DNA of 64,000 nucleotides from Eremophila alpestris peregrina (lineage: Eukaryota > Chordata > Aves > Passeriformes > Alaudidae). Position 1 is the stretch's first letter. Each line of letters opens with the position of its first letter. Below are positions 1 through 12,697 of the stretch, piece after piece. The DNA lies in the NCBI GenBank assembly GCA_009792885.1, contig WMCF01000015.1, forward strand, positions 4,355,076 to 4,419,075, read 5' to 3'. Under the pieces are notes generated by a model. The model was not told the origin of the DNA and searched no databases. It saw only the letters and a program-made list of their open reading frames with translations. The translations under genes and the position numbers were made by a program.

Positions 1-430
1 ACAACATTACCAATTCCACATTTAAGCTGTGCCACCTGTGGCAAGGAGGATCTAGGCTCTTGAATCCTTGGCTCAGGCGTTAGTCAGGGCTGAGCTAGGG
101 TTAGGGTCATGGCCAGGGATAGGGTTGAGTGAATGGAAGAGCCTACAGCTCCAGGAATACCAGGCCTGGAACAGGCATGCCAAGGCCATTCTGGCAGGGC
201 CACAACATTGCTGCTCCTACATTTTTCAAATTTGGACCACGCCCCAGCAAGAAGATGCCACTCAGCTTCCAGAGAGCCCAGAGCATCAGGCACGCTGCAG
301 CTGGAATACTCATGCCAAAAGGATCATGGCAAAGCCACAACATCTTTCACATTAGGGACATGCATGGGGAAGGGAACCCCAGCCACAGTACCAAGCTTGG
401 TCAAAGCTTAGTGAGAAAATCCATGTAATT
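1..430. repeat. Degenerate tandem (satellite-like) repeat
   Basis: A CCACAACAT-type motif followed by a CTCCTACATTT-like stretch recurs at about 1, 202 and 337, each preceded by a CATGCCAA...GG(C/A)A(G/A)(G/A)GCC element in the latter two. GC content is higher than the adjoining DNA and ends abruptly near 430. Several overlapping short ORFs here are by-products. The array may continue to the left of the window. Confidence 0.4.
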
Positions 431-1185
431 GTGAAATTAAGAGAACCCAATGAAACAGAATAGAAGGGAAAGGAGGTGCATTGAATGGAACTAAATATTT
501 TCATTGGTTTCACTTAATTTTAGAATTTTTTTGTTTTGTCAAATTTCATTTAATGTCTTTCTTTATGTTTCATTTCCTGTCTTTCTGTTTCTAGTAATTT
601 CTTGATTTCTCAAGTTCTATGAAAAAAGAAACTATTTACACAGAAAGCCCCCAGCAATGAACTATACAGAATGGCTCTCTCTGCCATTTTTCCCCCTGTT
701 TGAAGGAACCCTTCTCCCTTGAAGAGAGTGCCTGAAGTAAGGAGGGGAGATGGTATCAAATAACACCCAGGTCATAGCCATGCCCTTTCCTAGCTATTGC
801 AAAAGTTAACTCTGTTAACAATTTATCTGTCAGAAAGCACAAAAAAAATATTTTGACTTGTATTTTTATCTATTAAGTTATTTCCGTTAATGACCAAAGG
901 CACAACTCAAGGTATGATAAGGAAAATATTTTGTAATGACTGCAACCAGTGACATTGAAAGCACCCTTTCACTATTATGGGTCCAGCCCCTTTCTGTTGT
1001 GATCTGTGCTATTCAGATTCCTGCAGTCAGCATATACTATCACACCACACTCTCACATAAACCAACACACTAACCACAGAAGCACCTAAAGCCAGCAAGT
1101 AACCCTTCATACAGTTTCCCATATTTCTGCTCTTCTTGGAGATGGGATACAAGGGATGAACAGCTCTCCTGCTAAGCAGTTAATT
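431..1185. other. Intergenic, no feature seen
   Basis: AT-rich unique-looking DNA downstream of LMO7 and next to the tandem repeat. No convincing coding frame, RNA gene or element. Confidence 0.5.
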
Positions 1186-1450
1186 GAATCTTGGAACGGT
1201 TTGGGTTGGAAGGGACTTTAAAGATTATTTAGCTCCAATGCCCCTGCCATGGGCAGGAACTGACCCAGGCTGCTCAGGAACTCATCCAATCTGGCCTTGA
1301 ACACTTCCAAGAATGGGCATTCACAGCTTCTCTGGGCACCTGTTCCAGTGCATCACTGCCCACACAAAAAATATTGTCTCCTATCTGAATCTATCCACTT
1401 TCAGTTTAAACAGGTGTAGTTTGTACTTCCTTTACTCTAAATGCCCCCTG
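1186..1450 (-). mobile_element. CR1 LINE 3' fragment
   Basis: Shows the avian CR1 end signature on the opposite strand: GGTTTGGGTTGGAAGGGACT, GCCATGGGCAGG, TCTGGCCTTGAACACTTCCA and CTGTTCCAGTG in the usual order. Decayed, non-coding, 5'-truncated as is typical of CR1. Confidence 0.85.
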
Positions 1451-2876
1451 GAAGTCTCTGACAGCAGAGGTGGATTTTGTTGAAAATAAACAACTTCCTT
1501 TGCATAGTGGAAGACCATGCAGGCAGTGGAAATCAGGAAAATCCAAAAGTTCTTTGCATTTAAAGCCAGTGATTTACAACTTGACTTAATTATCAATGGG
1601 GATAATGAGGTCAATGGGGAAAAGTTCCCATCAGCACAGTGAACACAGAAAAGGGACCTGACCCTGGTCTGAATCTATAAAGAGTTCCTGAAGCAGGGCA
1701 AAAGGAAAGAAGTAATAAGGACCAAGTCACTTGTGAGTGAGCTGGCAAAGAGACATCACTTCTTCTGCCAGCAACATGACTGGCAGTAAATAATCACTGA
1801 GCCAGTCTGACAGTGCAGTAGGAAAGTGAGGAGACTGCCACATTTCACTCTCCAACTGCTCCAACAAGCCCAAGGCTTGCTGCAAGTGAAACACTGCCAT
1901 TAATTACTGACATTACAGGCTGATAGAGGCTGAACATCAGTTTTCTTCCCATTTCACTTGTCAGGAATACAAAAATCTGACTTTAATGTGAGCATGGAGA
2001 AGATAAATCCAATAGTCACGTTATTGGGTGTGTCCAACCTCTTGGCTAGAACCACCAGTGAAAAAATGCACAGGAGAGTGCTCTTCCAGTCAGAAGGTAA
2101 CCAGGTAAACACGTCAAATTCTGTCCAATGCAACCCACATGGCAAATCCCATACTGGCAGAATGAAGAAATTTCATACTGCAATGCCAGAGGACAGCAGA
2201 ACTCGTCCAGCATTTATTTGCACTGGCTGTTATTTGCTCAGTCTTATTTTGAACAGCTGGCAGATGAAGGCCTGTTTCTACCCATTCCAAATGTTGACAC
2301 ATGTCTCAGAGGTTCAGGACTTAGTACATGGGCAGAGAAAAAAATACTGGTCCTTTTAATCTGACTTAAATCAGTAGAAAGGGGTTTGTCTGGAAAGAAG
2401 TTTGATTCCCTAAACTTTTTAGGACTGGTGGAGTTGATGTACTGAAGTGCAACCTCCCCATCCCTATCTGTGTGGAAGTGAGTATCTTCCACTCAGACAA
2501 ACTGAGTGCTAAAGACAAAAAAAGTTCAGATTTTGGTCAAACTTAGATCTAAAATGAAACCTAAACATGTTTAAGCATTCTTCTCACAGGCTAGTAGGCT
2601 GAACACTGAAGCTCATGGGTTCTACAAATACATGTGGAATTAATCAAACTTAAGTTTTCATGTGGAAAATAATTAATCAATAGAGCTGCACAGATCCATT
2701 CTACAAACACCCAACTAGAAAAATTAGAAAATATTACTCTCAGCCTCTTTTTAAAAGTAGTGTGCAATTAAAACCCCATCACTCAAGAGTGCAGGACCAG
2801 CTGATTGCTTGAAATTTATTTTATAATTTAAGAAAGAATTCAACCTCAGCATACTTTTTGGTGAAGTAATCATCTG
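1451..2876. other. Intergenic, no feature seen
   Basis: Includes a 133-codon plus-strand open frame at 1958-2359 whose product shows no domain or family resemblance, no splice context and low-complexity composition; treated as chance. Nothing else noted. Confidence 0.45.
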
Positions 2877-3008
2877 TCACAGAATATATTCTGTGATGGA
2901 AGGGATCCACAAGGGTCTTCAAGTCCAGCTCTTAAGTTCATGGCCCATTCAGGGATGGAACCCAAACCTTGACATTATTAGCACTGGGCCAACTGAACTA
3001 ATCTCAGA
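2877..3008 (-). mobile_element. CR1-like LINE 3' fragment
   Basis: TCACAGAATATATTCTGTGA, GGAAGGGATCCACAAGG, GGGATGGAACCCAAACCTTG and ATTATTAGCACTGGGCCAAC follow the order of a second CR1 subfamily 3' end in reverse orientation. Strongly diverged. Confidence 0.6.
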
Positions 3009-4087
3009 GTGACTCAAACACTCTTCACACTCTATTAGCTGAAGAGAAAGAAATTAGGGGGTTTTTTAAACTATTTCTGTTGGTCTCATTTTTTCTTGTT
3101 TTAAGAAGAAAAAAAGTCACCAGGTCTATAAAAACTACTATTTACTTAGTTGAAATCACAGGCTTCAGGAACATCACAAAGAAAATTTCTAGTCTAACAA
3201 AATACAAGAGCACTGAACATCTTCCCAGCATTACAGCACATTGTTTTCATCACTCTCTTGAATCTCCTGCTTCTCTCTCAAGCTTTCAGAAAAACCCCTG
3301 TTGACACCTGTAAAAGACCTCTTCAAAACCCATACAAAAAACTTCCAGACTAGAACACAAAGGTAGTTGTAATTTAACCTTTACCATGCACACCATTCCC
3401 AGCTGAGGTAAACCAATGTACTTCTGCTAATCTTTCTGATACTCTACAGCAGCACAGTCTTTATTGTATCCAGCTCAGCCAAGATTATCACTTTGCAGCC
3501 TCACCAACGGGCTTTGCTGATCTCAGTCATATTCCTGCTCTATCTGGACAGCAATGAAGTAAATCCCCAGCAGTGCAGGCTCTCCTTTCACATAAGCCAC
3601 TTGAGTTCATTGATCAGCAGAACACACCTGTGGGTTGCACGGGGAAACCTTTTTCCCACGCTGGAGAACAGCAGAGGTGTTGCAAAGAGCCTGTTCCATC
3701 ATGGGAGGTGAGAGGCAGGCAGCCGACTCCCAGGCTCACCTTCATTGAGGGCTCTGCATGAAACCAACTGCTCTGTGGGAATCAGAGTTGCAGTCAATCT
3801 ACATGCAACAGAACAGGATTACAAACACACCTGTTTTGCTGCCTCAGCATCAAGCCTGATCAGAAGATAAATGCACTTGCTGAATAGTGTAACCATTCTT
3901 GTTATCGTGCAAAAAAAAACAGTGAAGCAGGGCTGATGAGAGAAAAAAAATTAATACGTTGATTGTGAAAACCAGTGAGTGTAAATATCTGCTTCTTGAG
4001 GGACTGACCAAGGGGCATTTTTGCCCTTGTCCATTGTGATGTCCCAGCCTTATGTGGAAAGGAGCATCCAAGATTTCAAGATTCCCG
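3009..4087. other. Intergenic, no feature seen
   Basis: Two overlapping plus-strand ORFs of 72 and 62 codons near 3493-3761 have no recognisable domain. No element identified. Confidence 0.4.
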
Positions 4088-4667
4088 TGGTCAAAAAGAA
4101 TGACTAAAGTCAGAGGGTCTGCAAAGACTCAAAGGTTTATTAGTAAATTACCCACTTGGCTTGGAAATTGATATGTTAGTCCCTGACCTACTGTATAAGC
4201 ACATGGCAGAGGATTTTGGATAAAGGGGTAAGATAAGGAAGAGAGAGGAAAGAAAGGAAAGGAGGAGGAGAGAGAACCAATCTTGGTTTCAGTGTCAGTC
4301 TAGCTGATGATCCCCCAGGGTCCTGGGGATGCTGCCTGCGTTTAGTGGGGATACCTTTTTATGGAGAGATATCCCTGCCCTGAAGATAGATTTCTCACTT
4401 TCTGTGCAAATAACTTATTATGCTCTTTCCTCTGGAAATAGGCCAAAGGGCTCCAGGGCTCTTTGGTGATCTTGATCCCTCCCTACAGTCTATGCCCACT
4501 TCTTGTTCCTGCACTTGCACTATGCTGTGTTGTGCTTTATTTCAGGAACTAGGACAAGGATTTTATCCTGGAAAGTGCTGCACTACCTCTGCATAGCCCC
4601 CTTCTCCAGCTACATTTTGTTATTTCTCACAGCAGGTTATTACTAACAATCCTTGGTTGGCTCCACA
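4088..4667 (-). mobile_element. Probable solo LTR of an endogenous retrovirus (minus strand)
   Basis: On the minus strand it starts TGTGGAGCCAACCAAGG and near its end carries AATAAACCTTTGAGTCTTTG, the arrangement of a retroviral poly(A) signal entering the R/U5 region, before TTTTTGACCA at the far end. Length about 580 bp fits a single LTR. No gag, pol or env frame lies beside it, and I found no clear target-site duplication, so the borders are approximate. Confidence 0.5.
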
Positions 4668-5405
4668 ACCATCAGCTATTGCTGTTTAAGACATCCATAT
4701 TAGCCCCATATCTTCTGGGATTCTACATCTCTTGATACTTTTATGGAAACATTTCAGAGATCATAGCCTTAGTAAATTGAAGGGAATAATTCAAATGCTC
4801 TCTAGTGCCAGGTGAAGGGATACTTTGGTTTTATGAGCTTAACTAAATCAGCACTTTCAATTGGCATTTTCTACTCAATCCAGATTTATGAACAACTCAT
4901 GATCTGGCAAAGACATGAGGATTAAAAGATTATATAAACAGTTTTTCTGAATAGGCAGCTTTCACAGCTTAAAGTCAAAGATGTTACAGAAAAATAGGAT
5001 TTAAGAGGACATTCAGTGTATATGATACCAGAAATACGATATGTGGTAACACTGTGTAGCTACAAAGTGTTATAATGAGTAACCAAAAAGGGCATTAGTG
5101 TAATAACGCTAAATGGATAATGTAGCCTCTATATCCCCCCCTGTTTACCATCTACCCCTGTTTTCAGTACCAGACTCCATTTATTAGCCCAATTTTTGTT
5201 TTCCATTTAACACAACATCACTAGAACAAGCAGGTGAACTGGAAAGAGTTAGGTGATGGTGAAACCAAGGTGGTTGGTGTAACACAGAAAGTCTGAACAA
5301 CCTGAATATGTTTGTAAATTGACAGGGGCAACCTTCAATTCAGAATTACCTCTCCTTTATGGCTGAGTTGACACAGTACTGAGTGTCTTGAGTTGCTATG
5401 CAAGA
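4668..5405. other. Intergenic between two LTR-like stretches, no feature seen
   Basis: AT-rich sequence without coding potential. It is too short and non-coding to be the internal part of a provirus, and the two flanking LTR-like stretches are unrelated and in opposite orientation. Confidence 0.45.
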
Positions 5406-6141
5406 TGTAACCAAAAGTATGTATTTTATTTGCCATCTGTTGAAACTGGTTGGTGAGGTGTTTTTCTTTATCTCTTCTAACTCCAGGACAAAGGGGGTGG
5501 GTGTCTTCTGTTAATGGGTCAGCTGTTAAAACCAGGTGGGGCAGTGTTCTTTATCTCTTCCATGACCCATCCTTCCTCTGGGGGATATCTGCTGTTAATG
5601 GGCCATTGAGGCTCAGTGCATGACTGATAAAATGACATCATCCCATTGTGAGATGTTCCACCCAGCAGGAGGAGCCAAGCACTCCTACCTGGATGAAACC
5701 TGAGACTCAGAACACCAAGGCAGCTGGTTTTTCCACTGGATTCCAGAGGAAGACTGAACTGATCGTATCACCACTGGACTCTCAGAAGGAAACTACACGC
5801 TTCTACAGGATCATCTCTGCTCCAACAGAACCACATCTGTCACACCAGGAGGACTTAATTGGACTCCTACCAACACCCTGATCAACAGGGTGACAGGTTG
5901 TGTTCTGACTCTGTCAGGGTCGTCTTTTTGTTATTTTTTGTTTGTTTGGTTGGTTGGTTTGGATTTTTGTACTATTACATTTTTATTTTTTAATATTGCT
6001 AGTAAAGAAGTGTTATTCCTATTCCCATATCTTTGCCTGAAAGCCCCTTAATTTCAAATTTACAATAATTAGAAGGGAGGGGGGTTACATTCTCCATTCC
6101 AAGGGAGGTGCTGGCTTTCCCCTGGTCTTTCCAAACCAAGA
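5406..6141 (+). mobile_element. Probable solo LTR of an endogenous retrovirus (plus strand)
   Basis: Starts TGTAACC and contains, in order, TTAATGGGTCAGCTGTTA, GAGGAGCCAAGCACTCC, CTGGATGAAACCTGAGACTC, a T/G-rich run, GCTAGTAAAGAAG and TTCCTATTCCCATATCTTTG, a layout I recognise as typical of passerine ERV LTRs. A 77-codon open frame inside it (5648-5881) is LTR sequence, not a gene. Subfamily not assigned. Ends are approximate. Confidence 0.55.
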
Positions 6142-9100
6142 CTTTGAGGGAGAGGAAACACAAAACCCTGCATTTAGCCGATGCTAGATGTGCCATGAAC
6201 TATCACAGGCAACAGAACACTCAAAAGAACAGAGTCCACCAGTAAAAAGCCAAAAACATCCAGGTATTTCAGTAGCAAAGAGCAAAGAAGTGATTTGTCA
6301 CCTATTTACTTGCTGAGATCCAAAAGTATGCATTGAAATTGTTGATAGAAATACGTGCACATTTACAATATGCATTTTGCACAGAATATTGTGAATAGCA
6401 CAACTCCTGACTGCCACTCTGCAGCATGCTGTGCTTGATGGCTGTGGTCTATTCACAGCCTAGCTGAAGGATGCTTTACTGACTTCCTCCATTGCAGTAG
6501 GGCTTTTCCTAAACTGTCTTGGGATTTTCTTCTGATGTACGTAGACAGGAGTATGCTGGTGTAACCCCTGGCTTTAGTAGCAAGGTGCAGTACATATATA
6601 TCTCATAGATAGTTACCTCAGCAGTAACTAATTTTATTTAAAGTATCACAAGAAAACAAAATTAGAGTTTCTCTGCAGGAATCTTGTTTATGTGGGTGTC
6701 AAAAGACAGCAGTTGTTATCTTTGCAGAGTTTGATGAAAGGTCACAAGCTGAACCCCTCACATCAATATCTGCCAAACATAGCAGGAACTAATTGTAGTT
6801 TTTGTAGCTGATGCTTCATGCTGAGAAATAAAATGGAATGTCATCTTGTCCCCTTGTCTATTGAGACACTTCAGCATGGAAATCTCTTACAGGTGCTTCC
6901 CCAAGACAGGAAAATTTAGCAGAACCACACAGGACTTTGGGCATGGTCATTCTGACAAAGGCAACCCAAAACCTTAGTCATTATGCCAGAAAAGCTATGC
7001 AGCAAAATTCCCTTATGGACATTAGCTCTTATCTGAATATTTGTCTTATGCAAATAAATCCTTATACAGCCTCATATTTTTTTAATGTTCCTCAGGATTA
7101 TTTCTCTTGTGTTCTTAACCTTCTCCTGAGAAAATTTTGTGTTGCAATTCACTGAGAGAAGTTATTTCAATCCACAGTGTCCACCTGTGGAGTGATCTTG
7201 CATTTTGGGTTTCATGTGAGCGATAAGGCTTTATGTACAGATATGAGAAACAAAACAAACAAAAAAACCAGCAAAAACAAACAAACAAAAAAAAGGACAT
7301 GTGTACAATCTAAGAGAGAACAAAGAGAATTAATCTAGCTCTAGAAGTCTAAATCAAGTTAAATGGACAAAAAAAAAATCATAAACTAGAAAGCTCATTA
7401 AAATAAGTAAAAATAAAATTAACATTTTTAAGAGTGCAAATTAACCACTGGAACAATTTATGTTGACATGTGGTAGATTTTTCATCATTTGCATATTTCA
7501 GATCTACACAGAGCTTTTTTTCCAGCAAAGAACACCACTATTTCTTCAGTTGTGTGTTCAATATGGGAATTGTTGGATGAGAGATTCTCATCCATGGTGA
7601 TACAGGCAGACCAAATATTGCAGTAGCCTGGTCTGACCCTGAAATCTGTGAATTTCCAGCACAGAAAGGCCATATGCAATTGGATCAGCAATAAATGGCA
7701 CATCTGGTTGAGTGCCTGTGGACAAGAGCAAATTCCAGTTCAGGGAATCAGAAACATTTGCTCTGGCCCAGGTACTTGCAGAAGGCGATTGAGGAGGGCA
7801 TACTGTGCCAAACACAGGCCAGCTCTCATAGGGTTGTGTTCATGAACTGCCCATTTGATGGCCTGAGCTTTTTCTCCCTTCTGCTGCAAACAATAAAGAG
7901 AAACTGTAGATCACGCACCCTTGTACGTGTTATTTTAAAATGTGTTTTGGTCCTTTATACAATGTCAGCTGCTAGGGAGAACCCAGTAATTCCCCACTGC
8001 ACAATGAGGCAGGTCTTTGGAGTGTTTGTTGCCTACAGCAGGTACTTAACTGGCAAGATTGTTTCAAGTTGGTTGAATGAATAAAAAAAAATTCTCCAGC
8101 TTTAATAAACTGATATCCTACTGCTCACCAAGAACATCCCTTTTTAGAGGAAGGACTTTACATCATACTCATATGTTGTTTTATGTTGGTCCCCATAGCT
8201 ACCAAGAAGGATGGAGCTAAAATGAAAATGCTGAAGTGCTTCCAGCATGAAGCTGCTCTTTTATGTAATTATGCTTGCTGCTAATAAGTCTTCCATTACA
8301 GCCATGGCACAGGTTTTGCTAATCCATTACAATTGATTGGTCGGAATTTAAAACACTGCTGCAAGCATACCACTTTTCATACTGAGCTCACATTGTCAGA
8401 CGTCAAACACTTTCCCCCTCCATAAGTGACAAGGTTAGGCCATGCAACAACAGCTATTACCTAAGGGAAGTGTTGAACTTATCACTTGAACCCTCTCTTG
8501 GGATTAATCTAAAAAGTATTTTATTGAAAATAACAAGACTGGCTCTGACCACTTCTGGTGTCAGTTTGAACTCCAAACTCAGACATCAGGCTCTAAAAAT
8601 GGGCTTTGCTGCATAAGTCCTGCCACTAATCAGCATTTCCTGTGGTGTGACAGCTTGCCTGAACAGGTGAGCTCATAGGTAATTCATCTTGAAATTTCTG
8701 ACATATATCCAGTTATAAAAAACTCTAAAAGAAACTCTCATAAAAACTAAGAACATATGCAGTACCTTGAATTGTACTCCAAGATGCTTGATCTGTTCTT
8801 ATGTATTAGACAAAACCTACAGTGAAGCCACTTTCTATTTTTGAAGTGCCACTCTATTTAAACCTTGACCTGTGGCAGAGTTGTTTTCCATACACCACTC
8901 AGTTCCAAAGCTGTATTTCTACACTGTAGTTAGTTAGCTGACAGCCTGCAACCCTAAAGAGAGGGAGGATTTAGCTAAATCAAGAGTTGTTCAGATAATT
9001 CTGGATTTTTTTTTTTTAAAGCTAAATAAGCATTAAGTAAACAGGTGTGCAATAATGCAGGTGTCTACATGTGAACCACGGTCTGCATGTCTGTTGATAT

Positions 9101-11954
9101 CAGGAAAGTTTACACAGCCAAGCATCTCACCTGACAGTGGACTTGTTCTCACCAGCCCATGGAATCACACCTTTGCACCACTGGCAATAAGGAGCTGATG
9201 TTCATTGAGTTGTTTACTCATAAATCTCTGCTGCCCTCTCAACAGTACTACAGCATCCTGCAAAACCTGCCCTGGCAGCTGCATGAGTGTCTTCTGGGTT
9301 TGCAGCATATCCAGACCACCCCTGGGTAGATGTCCCAGACAACAAAACCCCAAGCAGCACCCTGTACCTGGTAGTATTGAACAGAGCACACAGCCCTAAA
9401 TGCACTCAGAGTTCAGTGGCAGTGCAGAGTGCCAGCTCTCCTGCAGACCTGTGTATAGACCTGTGAGGGCAGTAACCTTAAATGCAGCAGCATTCTGTAG
9501 CTGATGAACTGAGGGGGAGCAGTTGGTTCTTCTTCCTTGAATAGCACCTTAAAAAAGAATCCAACAAAATACAGTAAAAACCTCCGCTAAAAATCATCTA
9601 GTTCATTTTTCTCCCCAGGAATTGTTCTCTTTACCACTATCCATATCTGGTAGTGCTTTAAGCAGCAGCTAATTAATGAAATAGGAAAAAAACAACAAAC
9701 AAAAAGAACGCAAGAAGATATCTCAGATTCAGTTGCACATCACACCTCCATAATGCCAGGTGGGGAGAAAGGGCCAAGATCAAGACAAAGTTTTCTTACA
9801 TCACAACTTTAGCATCATTTAGCAAGCACAACCCCTTCTATACAAGATTACAATCACAGAAGGATTTTTAATGTGCAAGGTGCACTTCCACACTGCCATC
9901 TTGTGTCAATTACCAGGTTTGCTGAACATGAGAGCCCAACATGCTCCAAACTTCAGCAAGGATCAAAACAGACAAATAAAACATTGATTAGGTGGGTTCC
10001 TCTCCCTGTTCCTCTCCAAGGGAAGGAGGGGACAAAGGAATTTTTGATACTCACATTTGCCAATGTGAATTAGCAAATGCAGATTTGAAGGAGCCTTGTT
10101 TAAACCAGGACTTTAACACGGGTGGAAACTCAGCTCCAACTCTTTCAAGCATTTCAATTTCAGTTCTTGGAGGCCCACTAAATTTGAAATCCCACCCATC
10201 TGTGCACAAGGAAGCTAATGAAATAACCCAATCTTTTTGAAAACGTGTTGTGGGAAAATGAAATTGAACCCCGCACGGAAGTACTTGACACCATCTAGGA
10301 GAAGCCAGCCTGGCTCAAAGCATACCACTCCAGGCTGTGGGACATGAGTCAGGCAGCATTGCAGACCATAGGTTGCTGAATTTTCTTTCCTTCCATTTTT
10401 CACCAGCAGTCAGTTTCCATGCCCAAGTGATTCCCACGGACAGGGGAACATGACTGGGCTCAAGATGCAGAAAACAGCATTGCCATCCCTAAATTTTCTC
10501 ACAGTATTTTTTTCCTCACACGGCATAACACAGGGAGAGGGGGAGTCATGGATAGGCTAAGATAAATTAATTGGTTAGAGGTTGAGAAACTTTGACTTGT
10601 GACAGAAAAAAAAAAGAGGCTCAGTGTATTTCAGGGCTGGTAGTAGAGCCTGTAGGCATCTGGAATTTGTGGGGCAGAGTGACAGTGGTTCATTGGTTCA
10701 TTATTGTAGGTGCTGTCTACATTAATTGAAGTCTGAAAACTACCATGTAGAGGGCTATCCACATCATATCCATGCAAGGTATGTGCCTTAACAGAAAACC
10801 AGATCTCCACAGTACCTACATCAGGTTCTGAATATCTCTCAGGGAAGCAAGCTTCTTTCACAAGCAGCAGAGAGGACTCCAGAGAGCTGTGTGAGCAGGC
10901 AGTGTGACTATCCCTCCACAGTTTGGACTTGATGATTAGGGTCTTCATATCCCAGTGCTGTCATCTGTGGTCTACCATGTCATTACTTACCACAAGAGTA
11001 GAAACCAAATTAAATATCTTTACAGTCTTTAACTGAATACCAAAAACCAAGACCAAGTTTGGTTGATGAGACATTTTAGATTTTTATGATAATTTTTAAA
11101 ACAAAAAGCAAATATAATGCTTGGCACTTTGTATTTCAGCAAGCAGCATTCAGTTACAAGCAAGAGAAATTACAGGAACACAGGTGAAGTTCTCCCACTA
11201 TGCCAAAACAGCACAGTCTTCCCTTGTTGCCCCCAGCTATCACAGCCACAATCTCTCTTCCCAATCTGTGAGCTCTCCTACACCACCCCCCCACCCAAAT
11301 CCCCTGAGAGCAAGGAGCACCCTAAGCTGCTTTGCAGCCTCACTGCAGCTCTTCATGGTGCCATATACAAGCTGACACTCAAGAGCCCTCCTACCCCTCC
11401 CAGCTTCCTCTTCCTGAGTTTTACCCAGAAAGTGCTCCCCCAAATTTCTCTGATCCTCAGCCTATGTTTTTTCACTGCTTCCAAGGATATGGACACAGAA
11501 AGGTACATAATCAGGCATGAAAGGATTTGGGGAAGCCACTGACCAAAACAATTTGGAAGTCACCACTGAGACACAGCACACATTCTAGCTGCGTTTTCAA
11601 GAGGAGCAGAACCCAACCCAAAATATTTTCAGTGCTTCATTTCTAGCAACAGCAGAGAAATTTTGAGGAATAACCATCTCTTTCAATTGTTTTTCAGGGA
11701 TGGGCATATAGTGTCACCACTGCTACTGAATGCTCAAAGGAAAGAGCATGAGGAACTTGGTGGAAAAAGTTGTACACAGACTTTGACATTGACTACAAAG
11801 GAAAAGAGAAAAGGAAGAACTATTGTTCTTGCATATATTTAGGTGAACTACTTAATCCTGTCAGAACAAACATTTTTTCCCAATATGAAACAATTTCATA
11901 TTTCCACACATTACCTTAGATATGTTTAGCTGAACAGAAAGGACAAAAAACTTC
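6142..11954. other. 3' flank of LMO7, no gene seen
   Basis: About 5.8 kb with scattered chance ORFs of up to 141 codons (11117-11542 plus strand), none with domains, splice context or family resemblance. A CAAA-rich simple repeat lies at 7248-7294. No RNA gene or further mobile element identified. Confidence 0.45.
7248..7294. repeat. (CAAA)n simple repeat
   Basis: Run of CAAAA/CAAA units with A-rich interruptions. It produces a spurious Phe-rich minus-strand ORF. Confidence 0.75.
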
Positions 11955-12697
11955 TAGTAAATGCAACATCAGATTTTTATTTACAAATATATGGTAATTC
12001 AACAACCACTCTCCACTCAGTTTGCAGAGGAAAGAGTGATAGTTACATTTCCAAATGGGAAAAGAAAACTCTCTCACTTAAATGGATTCCACAAAATATT
12101 ATGCCAACACCACTGAGCAAACAGATTATTCTTTATATTTAGGTTTCAAAAAAGCACATCATTTTAGAAACCAGCATATGGAAAGCAAACAGATTTGTGT
12201 GCATTTAAATGCAGCTTCATATTAACCTAGAGAATTCACTTTCAGTATATGTCAAAAATAAAGACAGCAATTGCAAATATATATTTATATTAGCTATTTC
12301 TCTAATGCTCATTTCAAGAGCTTAGAAACAAAATACCCTCTTCATATACCATTGGAAAGTCAACTAGTTGATTAAAAGCCTCAAAAATATTTTGAAGTTA
12401 TTATTGAAAATATACTTATTCTCTCTTGTGCTCTCAGTATTTGAAGCTGAAAATGTGAAAGCATTTATCCCAGCTATTTCCTTACTGCAATTACTTTCTT
12501 ATAAATAAAAATAGTTATATGAGGAATACAAGGTATTGTTATGAAGACTAGACAAGCAAGAGTTACTCTTAGAAAAAAAACACACATACACACAATATAT
12601 ATATTTATAGATCTACATCAGCAGCAATCACCTCTTCTTGTATCTGCAACAGTGGTTTCATGTCTTCATTTGCTTCACATGCAGGTTGGTTGTCCAG
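11955..12697 (-). CDS. LMO7: LMO7 terminal exon: last codons and 3' UTR
   Basis: After acceptor CCCTAACAG the exon reads TGQPTCM then TGA (stop at 12675-12677), matching the mammalian C-terminus SGRPTAM. The remaining roughly 720 nt are AT-rich 3' UTR. The 3' border at about 11955 is estimated from the AATAAA at 11976-11981 and the T-rich stretch beyond it. Distal poly(A) sites cannot be excluded. Confidence 0.85.
11976..11981 (-). terminator. LMO7: Poly(A) signal AATAAA of LMO7
   Basis: Canonical hexamer on the minus strand about 700 nt after the stop, followed some 30 nt later by a TTTTTTGTCC tract that fits a downstream U/GU-rich element. First canonical hexamer I find after the stop codon. 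Confidence 0.6.

Noticed and set aside
5648..5881. 77-codon plus-strand ORF
   Set aside because: Lies wholly inside a passerine-type LTR; its codons are LTR sequence with no gene features.
11117..11542. 141-codon plus-strand ORF beyond the LMO7 3' end
   Set aside because: Low-complexity, no domain, no promoter or splice context, and it overlaps two other open frames in the same stretch.
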